A DNA stretch of 64,000 nucleotides, from assembly GCA_012295275.1 (NCBI GenBank), contig CM022665.1, positions 14,014,976-14,078,975 on the forward strand. Direction: 5' to 3'. This stretch comes from Chrysomallon squamiferum. Lineage: Eukaryota; Mollusca; Gastropoda; Neomphalida; Peltospiridae. Below, in pieces: positions 38,445 to 51,300 of the stretch. Made by a program: the position numbers and the translations under genes. Below the pieces are notes generated by a model. It made no database searches. It saw only the letters and a list, made by a program, of their open reading frames with translations, and had not been told where the DNA came from. Within the stretch, counting starts at the first letter, position 1. Every line of letters begins with the position of its first letter.

Positions 38445-41195
38445 TCAATGCTTAACAGGTTTGCACAATAATGCATTCTTGACGAGATGTTTTCCCTGTG
38501 ATGTTAAGGAAGATGGAAACATAATATCAAATTCTATTATTAAATCTCCTTTTTCTGATGGATTTGTGGAAATAGGCATGCCTTCTTCGGGAACAACTTT
38601 TTTGTACCCAGGCCTAAAAAATAAAAATGTATATAACTTATATATATAACAACAGAATAAAATTTTATTTTTTAATTCACAAAAGATTAGCAAACACTGA
38701 TTTGAAATACAAATATCTAGTAATAATTATCTTTTTTAATCCATTATAAAATTATCTGTAATGTAGTGGATATTTCTCCTTATTTCTCCATCCCCATAAT
38801 TCTGAATTTTTACTTTATGCATGTTTATTACATTGCATATAACATTTTGAAGTATCTTCATATTCAAATGTCCAGTAACAGTACAAGTTGAAACCTTTTA
38901 TTGGAAAACTTTGTTTATGTTTATACTAAATGGTTTTTACTTACTTGATTATGTCATTGATGGGGACGTGAAGAATGCGTTCATCCAGTGTGTGGATGTC
39001 CACAATCCAACCAGTAAGAGCTTTTCCAAGAGGAACTTTTGCGGTGTGAATCAGGTTAATGCCTTCTCGTCGGAAATTGGGATGGGGTTTGTCTTTGACA
39101 ATGAATACAATATCAGCTGAAAAATGAAACTGTTATTGTTAAAATATTTTTTTCAATACAAGCTAGAAGGATTTCTCATTTTAAATGTTTTCATAAATAG
39201 CTACAATTATGTTGTCTTGTATTAAATTTCAAATGACAGATTTTATAAATTCAAGAGAAAAAATATTTAAAAGATAAATCCTAAAAATGTAGGAGCTAAA
39301 CAAAATGTTAAAATTTACATTAATATACACACAATTCATTAAGTAGTTATGAATTAACTTAAAAACTGAACATATTTCTACCTGGAATATTGTTTGGACC
39401 CTGGTCACCTTCTTCAGGAAATGTTATTCTTGTTCCTGGTCTCCAGCCTTTCTTAACAGTGATGGTCAAGATTTTGTCACGAATACTGGACGTGTGGCCA
39501 TCTTCATTCATAACCTAGACATAAATTAAACTTCACACATTCAGCATACAGATATATGAATTTTCATTAAAACATAAGAACCCAGCATTCAAAATTAAGA
39601 GAGAAATAACATTCAGCAAAACGTTCTTTGCAGATGTTAAACAATGTTAGTTAAGAATTACAATGGATTATTTAAAAGTAAAAAAAAATAAACAGATAAA
39701 AATATGAATGTATTTTATTTGATTTTCAAAAGAGACATAATGCATTAATTTTAGTTTTATTTACAAACTGTTCTATTTGGTCATTATTTTTAAAATGGAC
39801 ACATTTTTCAGAATCATAAAATAACAAACGGAATTAACTTAAATTTCACAGTATAAACTGCAAGGACTGACAAAGATTAATTTTTATAGGAGTAAAACCT
39901 AAATATGGTTTAATTAATTTATTTTAAGTTCTTACCCTTCTGGATATTTTCATTTTCTTTGTGCATCCATGGAACACCTCTTCCAATGACAAATATAGAT
40001 CTCTCTCTATTGGTGGGTCTTGCTTTTTGCTGCCACGACCTTGAAGGCCTCCAAAACTCATGCTCAGATCTCCATCAACACGGTCATAAAATTCTGAAGG
40101 GTAAAAGTCAAAGGCAGGATGGAAAAACAAGCTACTTTCCATTGTCATTTCTAGATGTTAACTTAAGATGTTTTGTGAGGTTTTTCAAACAGATAATAAT
40201 AATGGTTTGAGAAAGGAAAACAATCAACCTGTCTCCACAACAACTGAGAAATAAAGAAAATTAATCTATCACTCAAGATGATTAAATATTAATCCCTCAT
40301 CTCATACTTGCTGTTAAATTCACAGTGAGATACTTTTCTCAAGTGGAAGAGTAAGGCTAAATATTTAATTTCTCTCTGCATCCCCTTGATAGATGTAAGC
40401 TGATTACAAAACAATCAATGAACTGGTATCAACAATTCACAAGGTCAACCAGGAATCTAACAGCCACATAGCAGAACTTGAAGACAGACACTACTATGAA
40501 GATTTTGTGCCATAATAGAGATAAACTCCTGACGTTTTTATATGCCATTTGGAATACCGAGCACCAGATATTTAGTGATATTTATTTGATGTGTTTCTTA
40601 TTGATGAAAAAGAATGGAGGCATTATATTGTTTTGAGTGAAGTTTTAAAAATCAACATGGGAACATATTCCAAGAGCTTCTGGTTCTGTTCTACTGTGCT
40701 TTACTTTCATAGGAATTAATCACTATTATTTCTGTTTTTTGTATAGCTAATATTATAAGGTTACTCTATTATTCCACTGGAATAAATTTTGTTAAATGTC
40801 AGGATTATTTGACAACATTTCCTTTAAACAATTAACAGGTATGTATTGTACAAACTTACAAATTACAGTGAAGAATAAAAATTATACAGATAACCAAATA
40901 AATAAATAATTAATTTTAGAGAAACTAATATTTACCTTGAAATGGGTTATCTCCCCCAAAGAAATCTCGGAACACTTTCTCACAGTTGCCATGGAAAGTG
41001 TAACCTTGTGTCCATGCACCAGCTTGACCACTTCCAGGTGGCACACCATTTTTTAGCCCTTCCTCTCCAAATTGGTCATATGTAGCTCTTTTTCGGGCTT
41101 TAAAAACATATGTATTATTAAAAACAATTTCACTTTTATAATGTTTCAAACATTTTAACACTTTTTTCTTTTCTTTTTTTATTAATAAAATTTTA

Positions 41196-41269
<74 letters not shown>

Positions 41270-41921
41270 AAAAACAGTAATATGTGAATATAAAAATTAA
41301 ATTTAGGATTATTTCGTTTCAACCAAAAAGTATGATCTTGCATTTTATCTGGTATGAAAAATTCATCTTGAAATTTACATTCCTGACCATGATGGAAACC
41401 CATTGTCTGGAAACCCTGGCCATTCTTCATAGAGTAATATAAAACTTACGATCTGACAAAACATCATAGGCTTCAGAAACTTGTCTAAATTTGTCTGCTG
41501 CTTCCTGGTCATCAGGATTCTTCTGGGGGTGATATTTCAAAGCCAGTTTTCTGAAACTATCAAATAAAATGAACCGTAACAAAGTCTCCAAATTTGAAAG
41601 TATTACAAGGAGTACAAAAATTTATAATATGAATTTATTTTCATTGTTTTTGTAATAAATATGAACTATATTTGTAATTATGTCACATTAAAGTTACAAA
41701 TATGTTTATAAACAGCAATAATAATCTGAAAACCATAACAAACAACAAACCAAAGAATTTATAAATTTAAATGATATATTGTGCATAAAGCGCAGTATCG
41801 AAAATAGCTTTATTAAAACTAAGGAATAACAAATGTATTAATATTTAACTTACTGTTTCTTTATATCGGCATCGGTCGCGCTACGGTTAAGTTGCAAAAT
41901 ACTGTAATAGTCAACACCCAT
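38445..41921 (-). CDS. DNAJB13: DnaJ homolog subfamily B member 13, 7 exons
   Basis: Type II J-protein of motile cilia and sperm flagella, part of the radial spoke. Exons on the minus strand in order: 41921-41854, 41556-41450, 41097-40936, 40093-39936, 39514-39382, 39116-38945 and 38613-38445. The product is 322 aa (human 316). It has an N-terminal J domain ([20 protein letters not shown] to about residue 70) and a short linker with the diagnostic [20 protein letters not shown]. The substrate-binding C-terminal domains follow ([80 protein letters not shown]). The Hsp70-stimulating HPD tripeptide is HPQ here; human DNAJB13 also lacks the aspartate. The exon 2 acceptor was placed at GATAG so that the conserved [11 protein letters not shown] is restored. 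It is divergent from CFAP47. Confidence 0.95.
41201..41266. repeat. (CT)n microsatellite in DNAJB13 intron 2
   Basis: An uninterrupted TC/CT tract of about 66 bases (GA on the coding strand of DNAJB13). It gives a spurious Arg-Glu repeat ORF. Confidence 0.95.
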
Positions 41922-42300
41922 TTTAGCTAGTGTGCGTAATGAAATGTTCTGATCAGTGAAACGATTTGTTTGTACACTAAGAAAATGGCGAAATGCCTAG
42001 CAACCTCAGGTTATCAAGTATTTAGCCGCCAATAGAAACCAAAAATAAACAGATTATTTCATAAAATAGCGTCAGAAATTAAACAAAGCACAATTAATAT
42101 CATGTGATATATTATTTATACAATTTTGTTATTCGAATTACTTTTTTTATGACTTATATATATATATTGTTTACGAATATGCGGTATTAAATTTGTAATC
42201 AGATGGAGTCCCAAGCAACAGTCCCAAACAATATGTCTGCCACGGTTCGGAATTGTGCGTGAGTGTCTGTAGTCTAGAATTAAAAATTTACACAGTGCGC
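41922..42300. promoter_or_regulatory. Divergent DNAJB13-CFAP47 promoter with X-box-like sites
   Basis: 379 bases separate the two start codons. AATGCCTAGCAAC at 41992-42004 fits the RFX X-box pattern GTNRCC-N(0-3)-RGYAAC with a perfect right half (AGCAAC) and a partial left half. A second perfect half-site, AGCAAC, sits at 42214-42219. AAAATGGCG at about 41983-41991 resembles a YY1 core. Both flanking genes are ciliary, which fits RFX control; binding is inferred. Confidence 0.55.
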
Positions 42301-45300
42301 ATGATGGAAGGTGATATATCAGGTGTGCGAATACTGCCACCTGTTTTGGAATTTTTTGACACAGAACCAAATAAGGTGTACCAACTGAACATCAATGTTA
42401 CAAATATTTCCAAAGATAGTAAAAAAATTCGTTATTATGCACCTAAATTCAAGGTAAGTAACTTTCATTAATTCTGACAGTTCTGGTGACAAAAATATTA
42501 AAATTGTATATATTTAAATTTGTATGCAATAATTATCTGAAATGGAGATAACTAAAAAATATATACTCGGGTGTCCTTTGAAGCTATATTCATTTAATTC
42601 AGAACATAAGTTGTTAAGTGTTCATGTTACTATTAGTATTACATTAACACTGTATTATATAATTGCAGTATAGTCTCAGTTGTTTAACACTGACAGTTAT
42701 AATATAAAGTCACTAAATGTTTCTTAAATCTTTTGAGTCTATATATATATTGTTACATACAATTACCATCATGGTTGTCAGGGTAAACATTGAAGATGAA
42801 ACTTCAATTTCAACAGTTGATTTTGCATATTAGACATCTTTTTATATATTCGTCTAATAGTCTTTATTGTGAAATTTAAAAATGAAAATAAAACAAAGCC
42901 AATAACAAACAAATGAAAAAACAGCAAAACATTCAATTGATTAATATGAATAGATCAGAGGTTGTTTTTTTATTTTTTATTTATTTATTTATTTTTTATT
43001 CTTCTTTAGCGGTGAGACTTAATAATAATATCTGATTAGAACTATTTCTTTAAAACTGTATTCTGTGTAATTTATTAATTTTTTTTAAAAATTTATAATT
43101 TATTACATTTATTTTTTTATGATTTATTACTATATATTTGATTTTGATTTTGGTTTTTTATTATATTCATTTTTCACTTAATACATTTTTATGTAATGTA
43201 AAACTTACTGGATAAAATACTGTTACTATTTGAATTAAAAAAACCCCACTATATATCATTTAATGTCTATATTGTTCCTTCCTCCTTCACTCTCTCTCTC
43301 TTTGTGCTTTTGTTTTGTTGGTTTGTTGTTTTGGTTTTATAATAACAATAGTAATAATCCAAACTGTTTTGGTTGGTTTTCTAGATTGCAGTCCACAGGG
43401 CAATAATAGTATATTTTGTTCTGTGTAATTGATTATGAAAAATAGCATTTAGCAAATAAAATCTTATTAACTTCAGTACATTTGTGATACTGTTTCTGTT
43501 TTGAAAGAGCTTTACTTTGAAAGTGAAGAATCCTGAACAACCAGTAGCACCTGGATTAGGTGTTGCAGCTCTGGTTGAATACAAAACACATGAAGAAAAG
43601 GAGAAAGAAGACAGGATAGTCATCACTGTGAATGGAGAGGTCCTTACTGTACCAATACATGCGTAAGATATTATTTTATCATCATGCAAAGACTTTATTT
43701 TATAACACAGTGCCAAATAGATTTTGTTTTATTTCAAAGTGGAAATAATTAAATACATAAGTTTATAAAAAGTATAAATGTATGTGTATAAACATAAAAT
43801 ACTCTGTCAAACAAATTTCATATGTGAAAAAACTTTAATTACCAAAGCATGCTTGTGTTATGGTTTTATCATAATGCAAAAGATACAATTTTATCTTCAT
43901 TATATCTGAATGCATGTAATAAAAGTTACTAATTACAGATATGGACTCTCCATGTAAAAGTCCTTTTGTACTACTAGATTGATCATGACTCCCCATTTTT
44001 AAAATGTATTAATTGTAATTTTAAATCCCCTGATGAATAATTTGAAATAGAGTTTTATAATGCAGTACTAATACACTTTCTGTCTGATCACTTATTTGTA
44101 TGATGAGAAATAAACTCTGAATCTGCACTGTAGCATTAAATTGTAGAAATCTAGCAATATTTATGACTTCCCTGCATTTTTATATAAAGTATTTACCTAA
44201 CATAAGATCTTCTAACTAGGTGAGTTATATATTACAATTAAAATCTTGAAAGATCTTTTCTTCTTTTTTTGGTAAATTTTTTTATATTTTTCTTGATAAC
44301 ATTAACTGATATGTTATTGTTTTATATATCAGTTATCCATCAAGGGCAGTTTTGGAATTACCTGAAGTTGTGGATTTTGGAAATGCTGTTGCAAACTGTA
44401 AAGTGATTGCCAAGGAAATAATTCTGTATAATTATGGATCAAAATCAGGAGAGTTTGAAATTAAATATTCTGGTTCTAGACCCATTACAATCAATCCTAA
44501 TTCTGGAAGTGTTGCAGCACAAAGTCACAAAAAAATCAAGGTATTTCTTTTACATTCTAGTTAAATGTGTATTAAATTGGTCTGAAAAACTATCCTTATT
44601 GGAATAAAGTTAGAAATTACATTAACATAAGCATGCACACCCTGAATTGAGGGGGGGGAGGAAGAAAAAAGATACTTATAAGTTATGAATCCAATTATAT
44701 TTTTTTTATTAGTTTCTGAAGCTTAAAATTTTAATTTTCAGGGTTTTTTTGTTTTGTTTTGTTTTGTTGTTTTTGGGTGTTTTTTTTTTTTTACTTCTGT
44801 TTGCCCAGATAATAAAAAAGAAAGAAAAAAGATAAAATACATTATAAGACTGCCAAAATAAAAAAGCTTGTCAGATTGAACTTTAGATAAATTACTGGTA
44901 TTTAGGCTAAAAAAGAATAACATTACACATTTGATATACTACTGAATTTTTTTATTTTCAGGTGGAATACATGGCAGAAGAAACTGGAAAATTTGATGAA
45001 GTGGCTGTGTAAGGATAATCTTTGTTTTCTTCCTTATTTTCTTTGTCCAGTATATTATATATTTAAAAAAAAACCCTAATATTTAAAAAAAAAAATGGTT
45101 TGGAGGCTTATTAGTATTGTACTTAAAAACAAATTTCATTTCCATCATTAACTATCATGAAAAATCCAAAATTAAGGACAGTAAAGTATTAAAATTTAAT
45201 TTAACCATGCTGTTTTGGCTGTTCGAAGGAAACCAAACTGGATACATATATATATAAAGGTAATCAAATTTTACAGGTGAAACAGTAAATAAATGCACAA

Positions 45301-48300
45301 TGGTTCTGTTTATCTAATTCATATTGCATTTATAGGTTACATTTTTAAAATTAAAATTATAACTGGGGTACTTATTTTTGTCTCCCAGAGTGAAGTTAAA
45401 AGGAAAGCCTCCAACAACCCTGAAAATCAAAGGAAATATTGTTCAACGAGGACTTGAGCTGCTGTCATTTGAAGATGGGGAGCCACTTAAGTGTATCAAG
45501 TTTGGAAGTACTTACTATGGCACAGACCTGACTCAGTGTGCCTTACTGTTTAACAATGGACCAGAACCTATCAATTTTGTTGCTGTTCTTGATGAGGATG
45601 CTATAGGGCAAGAACTGGTAAGCAAATTGAGATGCAACACAGAAAAGGTATTTACAAATAAAAACAACTTTGTGATGCGCATGTCATAAGATAAGTATTA
45701 TTATTCTTTTTCTTAAAAACTGAAAAACAAGTAAACAAAAAGAAAAAAGCCCAACAAAAAAACAAAGGATTATGAAAACAAGATCTTGTAAACAAACTGA
45801 AACAGAACACAAAAATATATTTTACACTGAAATCAAATTAGGATAATAACATTAATTAGCTGTGTCTTTATTTTGTGAATATAAATAATACACTGTTTAT
45901 TCTCCTGATTTAAAAATAAAAATCTATGGTATTGGGATAAAAGTTAACCAAAAGTAAAATTTAAAAAAAATTATTATGGTAAATGTTAATGACATTAAAA
46001 GCAATGTTTTCAATTCTCAATATATCTGTTAATGAAATACACTGTAGATAATTCTCTTTATAGTATATCTTGTTACTTACTGTGTAGATATTTCTCTAAT
46101 TTCTGTTTGAAGGGTGTTGATCTTACTCAGACAGCATCAGCACTGATAGCTGATGAGATTGGTGGACGTATACGAAAGGGAGAAACAAATGTGTTGACTT
46201 CACTGTTTACTGCAATACCTAACCAGGGAATACTAAAACCATACCAGAAAATACCAGTGTTTTTCAGATTCAGTCCAAGGTTAGTAACTTAACTTAATGT
46301 TATTATATTTGAAATTTACATAATAAATATAAAGTCATGTGTTGGATGTTTTGGCATAACAGAAAACTCTTTTCTAAATAGTTTGCAATTTTTAATGTTT
46401 TTCCTTTTTTCCTTTTTTTATCCATATTTGTCATATTATTTTAATAATAAATTTATATTATTATATAACTGTGATGCTGATAACTTAAAAACCAACTTCT
46501 CAATTTTAGATGGCATCCATCACAGCAGGGCTGGAAAGGACAGATAAACTCACCTCCAAGAAAAGATTTTGTCATTTTTATGAGACTGGAGATTGTTGGT
46601 TCAAACAAAGGCTTTAGTCAAGGAAGTTCTTCAGGTAGTCATTTGAATAGATAAACCATGTGTAATATATCAGTCATAGAAAATACATGTTCTTCTCTGT
46701 AGGAAAATACATATAAAAGATACCATGTTGCCATTGTTTTTGTTTTACTTCATTTCAAACAAAAAACACTTAATGCAGTAATGATAATTATTATTTGCAA
46801 TAAATTTGTCCTTTTATTACAATAAAGTAACAAATATACTACATTTAGAAGATATTTTAATTTATTTTTTGAAAAAGCAAATGTACAAATGTTACTGTCA
46901 AAGTGATGCAGATTTTATAATTAATAAAATATGAACTATACGAAAGCGCAATGACAAATATATTTAATTATCTTTCAGGTCATTTTGCTGAAGTCTCACT
47001 GACAGGCACAGCTCTTCCTGTTCTTTTATCTATCTTACCTACTCAGAAGTATGACTTTGGAGAATGTTCTGTTGGTGAAAGTATTGATGTTCTCTGTACA
47101 ATTAACAATGAGTCACAAATCCTACCAGCGACATTTGTGTTTCGTCATATTGCACATTTCACAGTTCATCCCTCTAATGGAACAGTTAACCCAGGACAAA
47201 CTCAGGATGTGATATTTTCATTCTCCCCTAACCAAGCAGGTCAGTTAATGTTTGAAATATTTTAGGCTATTTAGAGATAATTATATTTTGAGGCTTTAAA
47301 TTCCAATAACACTAAAAATAAATTGGACATATTATAGAGCTAATTCATATTTTATTATTTATTTATTTATTAATTTTCTTATACATATACTCAGATTTAA
47401 TTACATGTTTATCTTACAGATTTAATGACTTAAATTAAATTAATGTGCATATAAAGGATCCTTTTCTGCTACTTGATAAATTGTGGTGGGAGGAGGTTTA
47501 TTCTCTCAGTTGCTTTTTATACATCATGACCATTAATATTAAAATGTTAAGATATTGTTGAAATAATTCAAATGGTCATTTATTTATTCATTTATTCATT
47601 TTTTGTTTCAGGCAGCTTCAAATCACATCAGCTGGTTTACGTCATTGGACAAGTCGCTGATCAGCGCAATCCTACTGTAGTGCATCCTGAGGTCATTTCC
47701 ACCCTGACCATCAAGTTTGTGGGATCCAGCAACCCAGTGAGCAAGAAGCCTACTCCAAAGTTTAATCCAGGTACTGTATATCTCTGTTTAGATGCAATTA
47801 AATTCTTTTTTTATTATTATTACTCCTTCATATATTTAATTCTTGTAATATTTTACTTGAAACAAAATTTTTAAATGATTAAATAGTATTTATTGTTAAT
47901 TATTATTTTTATTTTTATTTTAGTGATGTCTCAAATTAACAAACAACTGGCAAGGGTACATTGATGTGATAAAAACAGTAGAAAAATACATGAATATTAT
48001 AAATACAACACAGGATGTACAGACATAAACACTGAAAAATAAATGTTAAAAAGGAAAATTAGAAGTGAAAAGAGATCTGTTATACTGAGTTGTTATTTAA
48101 TTTCTTGTAACTTTCTACATGTTATTAAAAAGACATTTGAACATTTCCACAAAATTAATCTAGATGCCCACAGATTACATAATTTAAGAATACCTACTTT
48201 GGTTCTTCTGTTATTTGTCTTAACTTACTTTAGAAAATAAATTATATTGAAATGAAGAAAATATTGAATTATTATCTGAATTATTTAATATTCTTTCTGT

Positions 48301-51300
48301 CAGGCATCACTCCATTAATAACAAATGAGGTGGGAATGTATGTGGACACAAAATTTGGTGAACTTCGGACTGATTATCTGAGAAATGCTGTTCTTGGTGC
48401 CACCAGAACCAAACTACACCATTTGAAAATTCCATCATCAACCTTAGATGATTTGGATGTGAAAGTTGCCTTTCCAAATGATCTAACTCACAGTGTAAGG
48501 CCAACAGAAAGAAAGGAAAAATACAAGTATGATGTTTAAACTGATAATAACATTACCTTTGCCACTTCTGAAGCATTACATTCATACATATATAATAATA
48601 ATGATAAACTGAATCATCTGAATTTATCATTATTATTATTATTATTATTATTATTTATTCCTTTCTTTTGTATTTTGTTTTCACAGTTGTATCTTTAATA
48701 TTACAAGAATTACAGAAATTATGATTTTATAAATATCTTATGACAATAATAATGTAACTTCTCTGTTTTATTTTTATTTTTCATTATATATATTTTTTTT
48801 GTTGATGGTTAAACTTCTGAAATTCATAAATACTACAGTTTGACATTAATAAATATTTGTTTCCCTGAAAATAGTCTACAATAATTGCAATATTTCCTTT
48901 CAGATCATTATTCACAAGACGAGAACGACACAACTATGTGGATCCTGACTATGCTTACAGTGATGAAGAACTAACAGAAAGAAAGACACACAGAGCTAAA
49001 TACATCAAACTGTTCAAGGAACTTAGAGAAAAGAGAGTGGGCAAAATGAGATTAAGGTTTGTATATAATCTATTTCCTGGTAAAGCCAGTGTTCCTTGAT
49101 TAATTTATCAGATACTTTTGGGGTATGTGTATTCCTGCCACTGGAAAGTTGCATGTAAAAGATGTTATTTTCCTTTATCATTATCTACATGATCTTTAAC
49201 CAGGTCTTTAGTTGCATAGCTATGTATTCAGCTTTAGCCTACAACAGTGGAGTGACATAAACAAATTATTTGGATATTTTTATTAAAAATTGGTTTATAA
49301 ATATGTTATTGCTTTGATCCAGTGACAAAATTTATAGATATTAATCCTTAGGTGCATTTTTGAGCACTTTTATGAACACTGTTATTTAATGGATGCCTCA
49401 TTTACTGAGAAAATCCCATAATTTGATGCCAACATGACACAGGAATGAATGAGCTATCAAAATAAAACTTATGGAGGCAGGAATCTGAAAATACACTCCA
49501 GTCAGCCAAAGTTTGAATTAAGATCTGGTTTGATGGGTCTCAAATACTGTTTAAAAATGTATTGAATGCATCAGTTAAATAAAATATTCTTTCTTCCTTT
49601 TCAATTTGTCTATAAAGTTTGCAGTGCTAAAATGGAAATAATCCAAAGTTGAATGATAATTACAGCTGATGAAAATGCATAACCACTGAAGATAACTAAT
49701 TAATAAGACATTTCAAACTGTTAAAATGTTGAAGCTAAATTTGTAAATCTTACAATATCATTTAATAATAGTTATTGATAATACAGATTTTATTTTTACA
49801 GGGAGTTCTGGCAGACAAACAATCCAATTGATATTGGAATAAAAAATGCAGCTGGTTTAAAACCCAGAGAGTTGACTCTTGAAGAAATCAAACAGGATCC
49901 TTCAGGTTTCTCTTTTTTAAACTTTTGTTAAATATAGTTTCCTTAATGAATGTTTGTACTTGTATATTACTCTTCAAATATATAGCCTGAATAGATTTCC
50001 CAGTTATTGTGTTTTGTTTATTATTAAATTGTGTCAATGTTGATTTGAACAAATAGCTTAATTATATTTTGGATGTCCATGCTATTATGTTGTTTTTAAT
50101 AATATAAAAATATTATAATAACATAACTAGTATGTGTGGATGCATAGAGATGGAATTTTTCAACAGAAAGCATTAAAGCAACGTCATGGTATATTTGTTG
50201 TATCCACAGACTCTCAAGCTATATTTTACAGTTCTATTTACAAAAAAAGGCAGCATTGTGTTAAGGAAAATGTCAGCCTCCATTAATCTTCACTCATTTA
50301 TTAATTTACGTTAATATTTTATTATTAGCAAACATAGTAAGAATTATTTGGAAGTAAGCCAATGTATATAGGCTGTTTGTGCTTGAGGTATATTTTAATC
50401 TTTTTGACATGCTTTTTTATTTTTTCCATTTTCTTATCCAAAGCTGGAATAATATTTTATTGTATTAACAGTCCCAGAACCTCCAAATTCAATGTGGAAA
50501 CTGTTGAGTACAAAGGAACTCACACAGGCAGAGAAAGAAACCATGTCAAAACCAGTAAGTAGCATATTGTAAAACTGTCTTTTGCATAAATAAAACAAAA
50601 AATGTTATTATAGTAGTCAGATTAATATGTGAATAAAATTTGATGTATTGTATTTGTTTTATATATATCTCTGATTCTCTGCATAGTTGAGATAATAACA
50701 TTTTTACTGAGAATTATGGTTCCTGTAGTTTTATTATTGGAAGTGCCTATAAATTTAAACAGTGTTATAGTATATGTCAGTTTTGCAGTTTCTGCGGAGC
50801 ATTGGTTAAACCATCAGACTTAAAACTGATATGTACTGAGATCACATCTTGGTATTTTCTCCTACTCAGAGCTAATTGCAAAAGTGTTAGACCATGTATT
50901 CTATATTCCCTCTAACTATTCCTTTAATACAAAAAAAGAATCTCTGTGTTGGAAAAAAGCCATGCTTAAATGTTCAGTGGATGTAAACTCACTTCAAAAT
51001 GGAGGATGACTAACTAATAATTATTAGTCATTTCTTCCTTATTGTTAGGATAAAACCCATCAAAACAGAGGTGTTGTAGATTTAAAATAATAAAAAAAAA
51101 AAAACAACCCAAAACAAGCTTGAAAGCATTTTCACTGAAAGAAATCCAGTTAAGAAATATTGTTTTGTAATGAATGCACAGTGATAATAATTATTTAAAA
51201 ATGTAATTGATCAGACTAACACTATCTGGCAGTATGATCAAACAAAAAATCACCTGATTTAGAAAATCTTGTTCAGCAAGTCTCAAAAGTTGCACTGTGT

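Larger units (their letters stand above)
42301..50554 (+). other. CFAP47: CFAP47 exons 1-13 (ASH-like N-terminal domains, residues about 1-689)
   Basis: Exons: 42301-42453, 43508-43662, 44333-44540, 44962-45008, 45389-45617, 46113-46279, 46510-46634, 46979-47239, 47612-47770, 48304-48526, 48904-49056, 49802-49905 and 50472-50554. The block opens with tandem ASH-like beta-sandwich domains (LEFFDTEPNKVYQLNINVTN, VVDFGNAVANCKV, IKFGSTYYGTDLTQC, YDFGECSVGESIDV). It continues with a charged, helical stretch (SLFTRRERHNYVDPDYAYSD, then KLFKELREKRVGKMRLR and REFWQTNNPIDIGIKNAAG). Exon 4 is only 47 bases. Confidence 0.88.

Noticed and set aside
41182-41430. Minus-strand ORF with a long Arg-Glu repeat
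   Set aside because: The repeat is a translation of the (CT)n microsatellite inside DNAJB13 intron 2.
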